A stretch of 64,000 nt of DNA from Dyella sp. M7H15-1 (lineage in GTDB: Bacteria; Pseudomonadota; Gammaproteobacteria; Xanthomonadales; Rhodanobacteraceae): contig NZ_CP035300.1 of NCBI RefSeq assembly GCF_004114615.1, positions 3,224,001 through 3,288,000 of the forward strand, written 5' to 3'. The notes beneath the pieces are model-generated. The model had not been told where the DNA came from, searched no databases, and saw only the letters and a program-made list of their open reading frames with translations. This document shows, in pieces, positions 32,644 through 41,957 of the stretch. The position numbers and the translations under genes are program-made. Within the stretch, counting starts at the first letter, position 1, and each line of letters starts with the position of its first letter.

Positions 32644-34299
32644 TTATTGTTCTGTCCACCGGCCATTGTTGAATACAAGGTTTACCGTCGTTCCACGAGC
32701 GATTTCATGTGACTTGTTGCCATAGGTCAGTTGAACCGGGTATTGAGATTGCACAATCAAATTGAATTTTGCTTTCTCCCTGCTGTGTGCCGGCAAGATG
32801 ATTTCACGAGTCCAATTGCCATCGCTGGTTCGCACACTAACGCGATAGCCACGAAGGAATTTTTCATCCAGATAGTTGGGGTCGGCCGCAATGCGGTCCA
32901 TTTCCTGTTGAGTGGTTATGTATTCGTAAGGATTGTTGAGACTCAGGTGGGCGTTTAGCCTGCTCACCGCACCATCAGCAGGCTCGCCGATGAAACGATT
33001 TCCGCCTGTACTCAGAAAGAAACCATGAATGCGCTGCTCCTTGGGCACGGCTAGTAGGTCGGTATCGCCGTAATCGTAGTTGAAACATAGTGAGCCGTGG
33101 CCATAGCCGGGGTCGTAGGGCCTGGAGAAGTAACCTTCCTCCACGGCTTCGATGTGCTCGCCTCCCGGCGCCATTTTGTAGATGGAAGAGAAGATCGCGC
33201 TACGCTCTTCCGAGGCTGCACAGGAATATTGGTCATCCGCATATTGCTCCAAGAATGCGGCAGGCGTTGTTGGATAGTAATCGGACGGCGCAGGAACACG
33301 GATGACGGCATACGTCGCACCATTGATGGTCAGTGCGAAGTCTATGTTGTCGGGTATCGTATGGCGCGCTTCAATCTCAAACGCATATGTTTTTTCGGTG
33401 TCCCAATTGTAGTCCTGAAAGCATTGCATGAATGATCCCTCGGCCGAATCCATGTGCTCCTTGCAGTACTCGCTGGGGCCTTCGATGAGATGCGCTACAC
33501 CAGTGCCGCGATTCCATATCGTAAAGATAATCTTTTTATTTTCTGGATTCGTTGACGGTCCGGTTTGTTGCAATCCAAAATATCCGCCGTTCCAGTTCGC
33601 AACCTGAAAAAAGGTCATCGGCGCAGATGCTATCGGCGTGACGCTGACCAGGAATCTTGTCCATGTTTTGTTGCCATCAAGTCCATAGAGCAAGTAAGGT
33701 GCCGGCGCCAGGTTTCTGAAATTGATGTCCGAAACGATGCCATTCAATTCGACCTTTTGGCTGCTTCCCGGAATTTCTGCTACAAGCTTGGGTAGCGGAT
33801 TGGTTCCTGCAATCCACCAACCGGATACATAGCCGTTTGAGTCAGAGACAGGCGGCTGCCCATGCTCGTAGTAGAAATGGCCATCATTGCCTGCGGCCGG
33901 ATGAATTTTTACCAGGCAACCTTCGACCGGAGAACCTGAGGCGATGAGCCTGAAGCGAATCAGCTTCGGTGTCCATGCGGAATTGCCTTGTTGGTATTGC
34001 GTGTTCGAAAATAGCGAGTTGGGCATGGCCAATAGATTGCCGCTTTCCGTTTGAATAGCGGCACTACTGCAGTGCGGATTGTTCTTGCCGGATGCAGGTA
34101 ATGTTGATGAGCCAGATTTAGCCCATGCAAGGGATTGTGCGTTTGGCATGGAGAGAAGACACATTAGGAAAAGTGACAGCACCGCACACCGACGGCATAT
34201 GGATGACGCCTTGCAAGGCCAATGTTGGGATGGCAATCCTAGCTTCGTGATGGTCTCCCGATGCAGGGATTTGCATCCCAGCTGATGTCTGGCTCTCAT
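32644..34299 (-). CDS. secreted DUF3472-domain protein
   Basis: About 551 aa. A hydrophobic signal (CAVLSLFLMCLLSMPNAQSLA) is followed by a beta-rich protein. The middle holds a DUF3472-like stretch: FFQVANWNGGYFGLQ and, downstream, IIFTIWNRGTGVAHLIEGPS with a Cys-containing loop. The C-terminus has further beta-strands (YPVQLTYGNKSHEIA). Function is unknown; some DUF3472 proteins are carbohydrate-associated, but I cannot show that here. The start is uncertain: ATG 34299 is used, though the frame continues to 34389 and the signal sequence begins some 30 residues after the ATG. The region is richer in A/T than its neighbours. Confidence 0.6.
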   Translation of the reverse strand: MRARHQLGCKSLHRETITKLGLPSQHWPCKASSICRRCAVLSLFLMCLLSMPNAQSLAWAKSGSSTLPASGKNNPHCSSAAIQTESGNLLAMPNSLFSNTQYQQGNSAWTPKLIRFRLIASGSPVEGCLVKIHPAAGNDGHFYYEHGQPPVSDSNGYVSGWWIAGTNPLPKLVAEIPGSSQKVELNGIVSDINFRNLAPAPYLLYGLDGNKTWTRFLVSVTPIASAPMTFFQVANWNGGYFGLQQTGPSTNPENKKIIFTIWNRGTGVAHLIEGPSEYCKEHMDSAEGSFMQCFQDYNWDTEKTYAFEIEARHTIPDNIDFALTINGATYAVIRVPAPSDYYPTTPAAFLEQYADDQYSCAASEERSAIFSSIYKMAPGGEHIEAVEEGYFSRPYDPGYGHGSLCFNYDYGDTDLLAVPKEQRIHGFFLSTGGNRFIGEPADGAVSRLNAHLSLNNPYEYITTQQEMDRIAADPNYLDEKFLRGYRVSVRTSDGNWTREIILPAHSREKAKFNLIVQSQYPVQLTYGNKSHEIARGTTVNLVFNNGRWTEQ

Positions 34300-34389
34300 T
34301 CCTAAAGAAAGTATCCCTGGGTCCGTGAAAGTGGTGTCATGACTCTGTTTGGCTTGCCCCACCATCACACCGAAATCCGCTCCCATCAC

Positions 34390-35082
34390 ACCTAGCTCGG
34401 CATGAGGTAATCCCCCGGTTTTGGTGTGTCACGAACACGAGCGCAAGCTTGTGATGCTGTATCAAAGATGAGAGAGGGCCTCTCGAAGTCGGCTTGCAGG
34501 AGCAGGCTTCAAACCGCCCGATGCCGCGGCGTTCAAAAGGCGCGGTGGTGAGCAATCGGGAAAAGTCACCGTAAAGTGGCAGGTACGTGTTGGGAAGATG
34601 AGCGAGAGCAAACCGTCCGACGATGTGCATCGGTACTTGGCCTCCCTTGTCCGGTTGTACCGTTCCCTTCGCATCGTGGTCTCCTGCGTTCCGTGTTGAA
34701 GCTTGTACCTCGGTCACGCTGCCTGAATACGGAGGCCAGAAGACCCACATTCCCGTTAGCTGTCTGCTTTTGCTCATCAGGCTCGTCCCCAGCCCGACTT
34801 TCGATCTCATCTCATGCGTTTCGGTACGTCGCGGGCAGTTCACTCTCGTTCGTCTCCACAGCGCTCACTTTTCGACCCTGCGCGTTCACCACCACAACCT
34901 CGCGGCTGCAGCAACACCGGGGTTTTGCGCGTTGTCCAGGGTGGCGTAGAGGTCGTAGTAGTAGGCGTAGCTTTGGCTGCCTGTATGAGCAGAGGGGCAA
35001 TGGACTGGGAAGGGTTGGCCTGGTCTTGCCGATAGCCGTCTTCGGAGACCATCAGATTTTTACAACATGCTACGCTTTCGGC
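34390..35082. other. long intergenic stretch without a supported gene
   Basis: About 690 bases between the DUF3472 gene and mltB. Several open frames of 60-170 codons overlap on both strands, but their translations are rich in Arg, Ser and Pro, lack domains and lack ribosome sites. It may be decayed coding DNA. I could not identify what it derived from. Confidence 0.35.
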
Positions 35083-36072
35083 ATGAAAGAGCGGATTAAG
35101 TTTCTACTTTTAGCACTTTGCTTCATCGCGCCGATAGCCGCCTGGGCCGAGCATCCCGGCCAGATGCAACTGGTCAGCGAAGTGGCGAAAGACACTGGCA
35201 AGAATCCGGCCACCTTGAACGCTTTGCTCGATGGCGCGAAGCGGCAGCAAGGCATTCTCGATGCGATCAGTCGTCCGGCCGAAGCGAAGCCGTGGAGTGA
35301 ATATCGCCAGATTTTCCTCACCCAGGCGCGTATTGACGCAGGCGTGCGGTTCTACCTCGATCATCAGGCACTGCTGGAACAGATCGGCAAAAAGTACGGC
35401 GTTGACCCGGAGTATCTCGTCGCGATTCTTGGTGTGGAAACCTTCTATGGTCGCAACACCGGTAAGTACAAGGTGCTCGATGCGCTGGTGACGCTGGGCT
35501 TGTATTACCCGCCGCGAGCCGCTTTTTTTCGCGGTGAGCTGAAGACGCTGTTGGAACTGCCTGACAACCACCTTGCCAGTCCTGTCGACGCGCTTACGGG
35601 TTCTTATGCTGGCGCGCAGGGCTGGGGGCAGTTCATGCCCAGCAGCATTCGAGACTTTGCCGTGGATGAAGACGGCGATGGCCGCATCGATCTGCAGAAT
35701 TCCATGCCGGATATCCTGGCCAGCGTTGCCAACTATTTCGCCAAGCATGGCTGGGTCACTGGCGGCACGGTGGCAGCGCGTGCGCAGCCGGATGCCGCCG
35801 CCAAGCCACTCACCGTTAAAGACTCCACGCCGCAATGGACCATCGAGCAGCTCGAAGCCTGGGGGTATGCACCGGTGCAGCACCTCGATCCAGGGGCCAG
35901 CAGCAGCTTACAGACCTTCCAGGGGCTCCATGGTCCGGAGTATTGGTTCACCTTCCAGAACTTCTACGTGATCACTCGCTACAACCGCAGCCCGATGTAT
36001 GCGATGGCGGTGAACCAGCTCGCGCAGGCCATCACCGAAGGCGTGAACGCACAGGAGCGCTTCACGCAATGA
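35083..36072 (+). CDS. mltB: membrane-bound lytic murein transglycosylase B
   Basis: 329 aa. Signal peptide residues 1-22. The catalytic domain has YLVAILGVETFYGRNTGKYKVLDAL with the catalytic Glu near residue 126, then SYAGAQGWGQFMPSS and FAVDEDGDGRIDL, a Ca-binding-like loop. It cuts peptidoglycan glycan strands, producing 1,6-anhydromuramic ends. No lipobox Cys is visible in the signal, so it may be a soluble SltB-type member. ATG 35083 begins the signal peptide; the frame runs far upstream but without meaning. It overlaps rlpA by ATGA, linking the two cell-wall genes. Confidence 0.93.
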   Translation: MKERIKFLLLALCFIAPIAAWAEHPGQMQLVSEVAKDTGKNPATLNALLDGAKRQQGILDAISRPAEAKPWSEYRQIFLTQARIDAGVRFYLDHQALLEQIGKKYGVDPEYLVAILGVETFYGRNTGKYKVLDALVTLGLYYPPRAAFFRGELKTLLELPDNHLASPVDALTGSYAGAQGWGQFMPSSIRDFAVDEDGDGRIDLQNSMPDILASVANYFAKHGWVTGGTVAARAQPDAAAKPLTVKDSTPQWTIEQLEAWGYAPVQHLDPGASSSLQTFQGLHGPEYWFTFQNFYVITRYNRSPMYAMAVNQLAQAITEGVNAQERFTQ

Positions 36073-36977
36073 GGGCAGCCTGGCGCCTGACCTGGTTGCT
36101 CGCGATCACGTGGGTGCTGGTCGGCTGCGGTGGCCATCGCAGCACGCGGCCGTCTTCGTCGTCGCGCGGCGGCAGTTCCAGCAACTATGCCTCCGGCGCC
36201 TCTGACGACACCCGCCGACCGCAGAGCAGCCGCTATCGCAGCAGCAGCGACAGCGTGCCGGGTGGTCCGCCACCCGATCTGAGCAACCTGCCCGAGCCGG
36301 TGCCGAAGGTCGAATCGCGTTCGCTTTACGGCAACAAGTCACCCTACACCGTGCTGGGTCAAACCTATGCCGTGTTGCCAAGCGCGCGAGGTTACGACGA
36401 GCGCGGCATCGCCTCGTTCTACGGCAGCAAATTTCACGGCTACAAGACCTCGAATCTCGAGGACTACGACATGTACCAGTTCACCGCGGCCAGCAAGGTG
36501 CTACCGCTACCCAGCTACGCGCGAGTGACCAATCTGCAGAATGGCAAGAGTGTCGTCGTGCGCATCAACGATCGCGGGCCGTTTCGCGAAGACCGCATCA
36601 TTGATCTTTCTTATGCCGCAGCCGTGAAGATCGGCGTGTGGCCCAAGGGCACTGGCCTGGTGGAAGTGCAGGGCATCGATCCTTCCGCCCCGGCTCAGCA
36701 AGCATCCCCGCCACCGCCAGTGGTGACGCCCTTGACGCCGCCTCCGGGTATTTATCTGCAGGTGGGGGCCTTTGCCGACCCTGTCAATGCCCAGAAAGTG
36801 GCTGCCCAGTTGCGCGTGGCGAATTTCGCTCCGGTGCAGGTGGTAGATGCCACCATTGCTGGCAGGCTCGTGCATCGCGTACGAGTGGGGCCCCTGGCCA
36901 ATGTGGATACCGCTGACCGGGTGACTTCCCAGATCGATCAAATGGGCCTACCACACCCGCAGGTCGCGGTAGACTGA
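36069..36977 (+). CDS. rlpA: septal ring lytic transglycosylase RlpA with SPOR domain
   Basis: 302 aa lipoprotein: the signal ends VLVGCG at residue 20, giving a lipid-anchored Cys. A Ser-rich linker follows. The double-psi beta-barrel holds GIASFYGSKFHGYKTS and VRINDRGPFREDRIIDLSYAAA, with the catalytic Asp and the RxNDRGPF motif. The C-terminal SPOR domain (about residues 225-300, IYLQVGAFADPVNAQKVAAQL) binds denuded glycan at the septum. The start overlaps mltB (ATGA), so both are made together, and dacC follows. Confidence 0.95.
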   Translation: MRAAWRLTWLLAITWVLVGCGGHRSTRPSSSSRGGSSSNYASGASDDTRRPQSSRYRSSSDSVPGGPPPDLSNLPEPVPKVESRSLYGNKSPYTVLGQTYAVLPSARGYDERGIASFYGSKFHGYKTSNLEDYDMYQFTAASKVLPLPSYARVTNLQNGKSVVVRINDRGPFREDRIIDLSYAAAVKIGVWPKGTGLVEVQGIDPSAPAQQASPPPPVVTPLTPPPGIYLQVGAFADPVNAQKVAAQLRVANFAPVQVVDATIAGRLVHRVRVGPLANVDTADRVTSQIDQMGLPHPQVAVD

Positions 36978-37057
36978 GCGTTCTCTTTTTGAGTACTCCC
37001 TCTTTTAGCGGCGTCACACGCGCCGAGATCTAAAGCAAAAACGGATGTAAGCCCACG

Positions 37058-38305
37058 ATGAATTTGTTCCGCCGTCCCCTATACGTTATTGCCGCTGCCG
37101 CCCTGGTATTCGGCGCCAGCGCCATTGCGCAGCAGACACCCAAGCCCGACGCGCTGCCACCCAAGCCGGTCCCCAACGCGCCCGCAAACCCCGCCGCGGT
37201 ACAGGTGCCGGTGCCGCCACCGCCGGATGTGGACGGCAAGGCATGGGTGCTGATGGATTATGCCACTGGGCAGATCCTCGCCTCCAAGGAAGAGGATGCT
37301 CGCCTCGTGCCGGCTTCGATCACTAAAGTGATGACCGACTACGTGATCTCCGCGCAGATCGCCGCAGGCAAAATTCATCTCACCGATCAGGTCACCATCA
37401 GCGAGCATGCATGGCGCTCCGGCGGTGCGGGCACGGATGGTTCCACCAGCTTTCTCAAACTCAACAGCCAGGTGCCGCTGAAAGATCTGTTGTACGGCAT
37501 GATCATCCAGTCCGGTAACGACGCCGCCATTGCGCTGGCCGAACACACCGCCGGTTCTGAAGAGACCTTTGCCAACCTCATGAACGCCTATGCCAAGCAA
37601 TTGGGCATGGTGAACACCCACTTCGTGAATGCGTCGGGCTATCCAGTCGACAACCACTACACCACTGCGCATGACATCGCGATCCTTACTCGCGCGCTGA
37701 TCCACGACTATCCCGAAGACTACGCGATCTCCGCGATCAAGGAATTCGAGTGGAACGGCATCAAGCAGGGCAACCGCAACACGTTGCTGTGGCGTGACCC
37801 CAGCGTGGATGGCGTGAAGACCGGCCACACCTCCGAAGCAGGCTTTTGCCTCGACGCATCGGCCAAGCGTGGTGACCAGCGCATGATCGCCATCGTCATG
37901 GGTTCCAGCAGTGAGAAGACGCGCGCCAATGCAGCGATGGCGCTGCTTAACTACGGATTCCGCTTCTTCGAAACCCACAAGCTCTACGAAGCCGGCAAGC
38001 CGCTGGCCACGCCGCGCCTGTGGAAAGGTGAAGAGGACCAGATCCCGCTCGGTGTTGAGCAAGATGTGCTGGTGACTGTGAAAACCGGGGACTACGACAA
38101 GCTCAAGGCGACCATGGACATCCCGTCCACGCTGATCGCTCCGTTCAAAAAGGGGCAGCAAGTGGGCACACTGCACGTCACCGAAGACGGTCATCCGGTG
38201 CTCGACGTGCCGCTGGTGGCGATGAACGATGCGCCGCAGGGCGGTTTTTTCAAGCGCCTATGGGACAGCATCCTGTTGTGGTTCCACGGCAGCGGCAAGA
38301 AGTGA
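37058..38305 (+). CDS. dacC: D-alanyl-D-alanine carboxypeptidase (PBP5/6 family)
   Basis: 415 aa with signal peptide (residues 1-24) and a Pro-rich linker to about 55. Active-site motifs: SITK near residue 91, SGN in IIQSGNDAAIALAE near 150, and KTG in DGVKTGHTSEAGF near 254. A C-terminal amphipathic tail (FKRLWDSILLWFHG) fits the membrane-anchor helix of PBP5/6. It trims the terminal D-Ala of pentapeptides. The mltB-rlpA-dacC order is common in gammaproteobacteria and serves wall remodelling at division. Confidence 0.95.
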   Translation: MNLFRRPLYVIAAAALVFGASAIAQQTPKPDALPPKPVPNAPANPAAVQVPVPPPPDVDGKAWVLMDYATGQILASKEEDARLVPASITKVMTDYVISAQIAAGKIHLTDQVTISEHAWRSGGAGTDGSTSFLKLNSQVPLKDLLYGMIIQSGNDAAIALAEHTAGSEETFANLMNAYAKQLGMVNTHFVNASGYPVDNHYTTAHDIAILTRALIHDYPEDYAISAIKEFEWNGIKQGNRNTLLWRDPSVDGVKTGHTSEAGFCLDASAKRGDQRMIAIVMGSSSEKTRANAAMALLNYGFRFFETHKLYEAGKPLATPRLWKGEEDQIPLGVEQDVLVTVKTGDYDKLKATMDIPSTLIAPFKKGQQVGTLHVTEDGHPVLDVPLVAMNDAPQGGFFKRLWDSILLWFHGSGKK

Positions 38306-38318
38306 GCGCTCCGGTTCT

Positions 38319-38431
38319 CATAATCACATGCATGGATTCGCCCTCGCCTGGTAAGGGCTCACGGGCCAGTGGAGAAGAGTAAAACGGTCCACCGTCGATT
38401 TGATGAGCAAGGGTGAGCCCAAGTGATTATG
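38319..38431. ncRNA. structured intergenic element upstream of queC (candidate)
   Basis: Two nested inverted repeats: CATAATCAC (38319-38327) with GTGATTATG (38423-38431), and GGGCTCAC (38355-38362) with GTGAGCCC (38413-38420). Between them, GCCCT/AGGGC and GTGGA/TCCAC can form inner stems. It lies between dacC and queC. It does not match the preQ1 riboswitch pattern. It could be an unknown structured RNA leader, a small RNA, or a palindromic repeat element. Strand is not decided. Confidence 0.4.
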
Positions 38432-38522
38432 CGTTCGTCGCGTTTTTCATACGCACTGATCTGTGTCGCCGGTAGCGTCTTCCGGCCGGTGACCGGTCGT
38501 TTCAAAGTGTTGGAACCAAACC

Positions 38523-39203
38523 ATGTCAGCAACAACTCTCCGCAAGGCCGTCGTGCTAGTTTCCGGCGGCATGGATTCCGCCGTCACCATCGCTATCGCT
38601 CGTGAGCAGGGTTATCAGGTTCATGCCTTGAGCGTGGCCTATGGCCAGCGCCACCATTCCGAACTGGAAGCTGCTGAGCGCGTGGCGCAGATGCTCGGCG
38701 CGGTCAGGCACAAAACCGTCTATGTCGATTTACGCAGCATCGGCGGCTCGGCCCTCACCGCCGATATCGATGTGCCAGAACAAGGTGGCGAAGGTATCCC
38801 TGTCACCTACGTGCCGGCGCGCAACACCATCATGCTGTCGATTGCCATGGGCTGGGCCGAAGTACTCGGTTCCACCGATATCTGGTGCGGCGTCAATGCC
38901 GTGGATTATTCCGGCTATCCCGATTGCCGCCCTGCCTTCATCGAGGCTTTCGAGCGCCTGGCCAACGTCGCCACCAAAGTCGGCGTGGAAGGCGCGGACA
39001 TCCGTATCCATGCACCGCTGATGGTCATGAGCAAGGCTGATATTGCGCGCGAAGGCCAGCGCCTGGGCGTCGATTTCGCTGTCACCGTTAGTTGCTATCG
39101 GGCCGATGCCGAAGGCCGCGCCTGCGGTCATTGCGATGCTTGCCGCCTGCGGACCCAGGGTTTTCGCGAAGCTGGGTTGCCCGATCCCACCCGATATGCC
39201 TGA
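38523..39203 (+). CDS. queC: 7-cyano-7-deazaguanine synthase
   Basis: Makes preQ0 from 7-carboxy-7-deazaguanine with ATP, a step of queuosine biosynthesis. The PP-loop is [11 protein letters not shown] near residue 13, followed by [12 protein letters not shown], and [14 protein letters not shown]. The zinc-binding Cys set at the C-terminus is [22 protein letters not shown]. Length 226 aa is normal. It lies just upstream of tRNA-Lys(UUU), which is not itself a queuosine tRNA, so this is position only. The leader region holds a nested inverted-repeat structure. Confidence 0.95.
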   Translation: MSATTLRKAVVLVSGGMDSAVTIAIAREQGYQVHALSVAYGQRHHSELEAAERVAQMLGAVRHKTVYVDLRSIGGSALTADIDVPEQGGEGIPVTYVPARNTIMLSIAMGWAEVLGSTDIWCGVNAVDYSGYPDCRPAFIEAFERLANVATKVGVEGADIRIHAPLMVMSKADIAREGQRLGVDFAVTVSCYRADAEGRACGHCDACRLRTQGFREAGLPDPTRYA

Positions 39204-39256
39204 TTTACTTGTGCCTGAGGCGCTAAGGCCATAAAATGGTCAGCTAATTTTCTTCC

Positions 39257-39332
39257 GGGCCGTTAGCTCAGTCGGTAGAGCAGTAGACTTTTAATCTATT
39301 GGTCGACAGTTCGAATCTGTCACGGCCCACCA
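39257..39332 (+). tRNA. tRNA-Lys (anticodon TTT)
   Basis: 76 bases ending in encoded CCA. Acceptor GGGCCGT pairs with ACGGCCC; D-arm GCTC/GAGC; anticodon stem GTAGA/TCTAT (one G-T pair) with loop CTTTTAA and anticodon TTT at 39290-39292; T-arm GACAG-TTCGAAT-CTGTC. All are standard. Confidence 0.97.
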
Positions 39333-39365
39333 ATTGCAGACCCATCTGGCTGTTGCAAATACAGC

Positions 39366-40118
39366 TCAAGCCCGCGCGCCGCCATCCACCACGATCACCT
39401 GGCCATTCATGTCGATCGCATCAAGCATCAGCATGCGAATCACAGGGACGACGTGCTGAGGCTTCATCAGTCGGCCGGTGACGGTTCTGCGCGCGATACT
39501 GGCGCGCTGCGCGGAGCCCAGTGGCGCGGACATGTCCGACTCGAAGAAACCCGGTGCTACACAATTGACCAGGATGCGACCGCGCGCTTCGTGGGCGAGC
39601 ACGAGTGTGGCCGCCTCCATGCCTGCCTTGGTGGCAGCATAGACGGCCAAGCCTGGATAGGTGCGACGCGCAGCTATCGAGGTGATCGTGACGATCCGGC
39701 CGGGTCTGCGCGCATGTAGCAGCTTGCGCGCGAAGCTGCGGATTAGGCATAGCGGATGGGTCAGGTTGCTGCCGATCAGGGCGGCGATCGTTTCCGTCGA
39801 GGTGTGGCATAGCAGGGAATCTTGTCCGACCGCCGCGTTGCAGATCAGGCCGTCCAGTGATCCCAACCTTTCGGAAGCATCCAGCATGAAGCGATTCACT
39901 GCGTGCATATGGTTGGCGTCGACGCAGGCGGCGAACAGCCACTCGCCGAACTCCTGTTGCAATTGCTGGAGTTCTTCGCTCATCGTTCTGGCAAATGTGG
40001 CGACGCGAACGCCGTTTTGAAGCAGCTCGCGCACCACGGCCAAGCCGAGTCCGCGCGAGCCGCCGGTCACGAGTACGGCAGAGGCAGGCGGCACTGTCGG
40101 CGCAGGAGGCTCATACAT
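39366..40118 (-). CDS. short-chain dehydrogenase/reductase, FabG-like ketoreductase
   Basis: 250 aa Rossmann-fold enzyme. Cofactor loop VTGGSRGLGLAVV near residue 17, NAAV near 94, a catalytic Ser in TITSIAARRTYPG, and YAATKAG with the YxxxK pair. An expected NADPH preference cannot be read reliably. Its start overlaps the stop of the acyl-AMP ligase gene by eight bases, and the ligase in turn overlaps an acyl carrier protein gene, so all three are one translational unit. It could reduce a 3-oxoacyl group held on that carrier. The product is unknown. Confidence 0.88.
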   Translation of the reverse strand: MYEPPAPTVPPASAVLVTGGSRGLGLAVVRELLQNGVRVATFARTMSEELQQLQQEFGEWLFAACVDANHMHAVNRFMLDASERLGSLDGLICNAAVGQDSLLCHTSTETIAALIGSNLTHPLCLIRSFARKLLHARRPGRIVTITSIAARRTYPGLAVYAATKAGMEAATLVLAHEARGRILVNCVAPGFFESDMSAPLGSAQRASIARRTVTGRLMKPQHVVPVIRMLMLDAIDMNGQVIVVDGGARA

Positions 40119-41316
40119 GGCTCTTGCCCGTCAGGGTTTCCGGGATATGGGCGAGGATGCGGAAGCCTCGCGGCACGCCGTAGTCGGGCAAGCGCGCCGC
40201 ACACCATTGGCGTAATTCCGCCGTATCTACCAGTGTCTGCAAGACTACCTCGGCCACGGGTATCTGTCCCACCAGCGACGAGCGCCGTGGGCTCAGGTGT
40301 GCCCAAGCTACCGCCGGGTGCTGCAATAAAACCTGTTGGATCACCGAAGCGGCAATCTTGGCGCCGCCTACCTGGATTTCGTCCGCGCAAACGCGTCCCG
40401 GCAACAACACTCGTTCGCCTACGATTACTGCGCGGTCGCCGGTGGCGCTGAAGTGCTGCGAACCGGGACAGGTCTCGATCCATAGTTCGCCATCGACGAT
40501 GCGTAGGGCACGCTGTCCGGGCAGGCGTTGCTGCAGCCATGTTGCGGGGAATCCCGCGCGTCCGTCGCGAACGATGATGGACGCGCCGTGCTCGGTCGAT
40601 GCGTATGTCCACCACACATGCGCTCGAGGCAAGGCTTCGTGCAGCCGGTCCAGCAGTATTTGCGGCACCGGTTCGCCGCCAAGTGCAATATGTTCGATGG
40701 GCAGGTGCGACAATCGGTCCCAGTAATGCAGTACGGCGCGCCACCAGAACGTGGGCGTGCCGGATACGGCAGTGACACCCTCCCGTTCGGCAATCAGCGG
40801 CCAGACTGGGCGATCGTCCGGTTCCAGCAGTACCAAGTCTTGCCCGGGTTGTGTCAATGCGAGCGACACCAATTGCCACCATGCGTAAGTGCCGGGTGAA
40901 TAGGCACATAGCCATCGCCGTGGTGGTTGCTTGGAGAGGTGCGTCATCAGTGTGCCGAATCGATGCGGCACGCGTTTGGGACGTCCCGTGCTGCCGCTGG
41001 TCGATAGCCATAGCAGGCCGGGTGTGGGGTCGCGTAACGTGAACGGCGATTGCGTGGTCTGGGCGTCTGCGTCGACTAAGGCGAAGCCTGCGTGGCGCAG
41101 TTCGCGCTGGCTGCTGGTGTCCAGTCGACGCGGTTCGGCGATCAACGTTTCCAATGGCGCTGTACGGACGTGACCGTACAGCGCGCGCAGGCCCAGGTAC
41201 TGGTTCGATACCAGGCAAGCGGCTACGGTGGGACGTTCGAGTGGCGGCAATTCCTGCCAGCAGCCGCGAAATCCCCGTGTAATAAGCCTGTTGTCAAGGC
41301 CGGCCAGTTCATCCAT
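40111..41316 (-). CDS. AMP-dependent acyl/aryl-acid ligase
   Basis: About 401 aa, shorter than the usual 500. Adenylation motifs: LWLSTSGSTGRPKRVPHR (A3) near residue 104, GGEPVPQI (A4-like), TYASTEHGA (A5), TGDRAVIVGER and GRVCADEIQVGGAKI (A7-A8), and the catalytic Lys in ETLTGKSHV (A10) at the end. It should activate an acid as acyl-AMP and load it, most simply on the carrier protein encoded just upstream. ATG 41316 (MDELAG) overlaps the end of that carrier gene. Substrate choice cannot be inferred; no condensing enzyme lies nearby. Confidence 0.87.
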   Translation of the reverse strand: MDELAGLDNRLITRGFRGCWQELPPLERPTVAACLVSNQYLGLRALYGHVRTAPLETLIAEPRRLDTSSQRELRHAGFALVDADAQTTQSPFTLRDPTPGLLWLSTSGSTGRPKRVPHRFGTLMTHLSKQPPRRWLCAYSPGTYAWWQLVSLALTQPGQDLVLLEPDDRPVWPLIAEREGVTAVSGTPTFWWRAVLHYWDRLSHLPIEHIALGGEPVPQILLDRLHEALPRAHVWWTYASTEHGASIIVRDGRAGFPATWLQQRLPGQRALRIVDGELWIETCPGSQHFSATGDRAVIVGERVLLPGRVCADEIQVGGAKIAASVIQQVLLQHPAVAWAHLSPRRSSLVGQIPVAEVVLQTLVDTAELRQWCAARLPDYGVPRGFRILAHIPETLTGKSHV

Positions 41317-41578
41317 GAGCAGGTACCTGCGCAATTTGTTGCAGAAAGAAATCCAGCAGAGCCCCCACGGTCTCCATCTGGCGCATGGGGGCGGCATCGA
41401 AGTTCAACTCGCGGCCGATCTCGTCTTCCACCAACATCGCTGCTTCGGAGATATCAAGCGACTGGAAACCGATTTCAGCCAGCTTCACGTCATCATGCAA
41501 GAGCGCTGGCACAATACCGGTTCCCTTGGATTGGGCATGAACACGTTGCACGATCTCGCGTAACTCTTCCCTCGTCAT
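41309..41578 (-). CDS. acyl carrier protein
   Basis: 89 aa. The phosphopantetheine Ser lies in AEIGFQSLDISEAAML (LGxDSL-type motif), near residue 39, followed by LVEDEIGREL, the usual helix III pattern. ATG 41578 (MTREEL) has GGGAGG 8-14 bases before it; a start at 41605 would add nine odd residues. It is the first gene of the acp-ligase-SDR cassette. The carrier needs a phosphopantetheinyl transferase, not encoded here. It is likely dedicated to a special product, since no other fatty-acid genes lie nearby. Confidence 0.85.
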   Translation of the reverse strand: MTREELREIVQRVHAQSKGTGIVPALLHDDVKLAEIGFQSLDISEAAMLVEDEIGRELNFDAAPMRQMETVGALLDFFLQQIAQVPAHG

Positions 41579-41957
41579 CGGTTTGCCTCCCGCATTTATG
41601 CACATCCGTGTAAGCGAATATCGACACTGTGAAGAAGACTCGCAAATCGTTCTGCGGTGGCGATCTAGCAGCGGCGGAGCGTCATGAAGCGATAATCGTT
41701 AAGTTATGCACGTTCGACGTCATGCACGACGCCTGGCGGTATTCGCAAATTTCGTTGCAATCGCCGCATTCACGTACCTATGGATACGCTTCATCAACAT
41801 GGCAATATCGCTAGAAAAGCGTCGTGATTTTTCTGTGACTGGCGTGTCGAGCGTCTTGTCCGATGATGGAAGCGTGATGCAGGTCAAACGGCGTCGGTCA
41901 ACTGCTTTTTTACCTACGCGGCATGACGCAAGTTTCCCGACCCAAGGTATTGGGTAA
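41579..41957. other. intergenic stretch between two divergent-looking gene groups
   Basis: About 380 bases with A/T-rich character. It should hold the promoter of the acyl-carrier cassette near its left side. An 83-codon plus-strand frame (41706-41957) has a hydrophobic stretch but no ribosome site and no recognisable domain, so I do not call it a gene. I see no repeat or RNA gene. Confidence 0.35.

Noticed and set aside
34337-34843. 168-codon minus-strand frame upstream of the DUF3472 gene
   Set aside because: No start signal or motif and several overlapping frames compete; not enough to call a gene.
38319-38431. preQ1 riboswitch before queC
   Set aside because: The short A-rich tail and core of preQ1-I/II are not seen; kept only as an unknown structured element.
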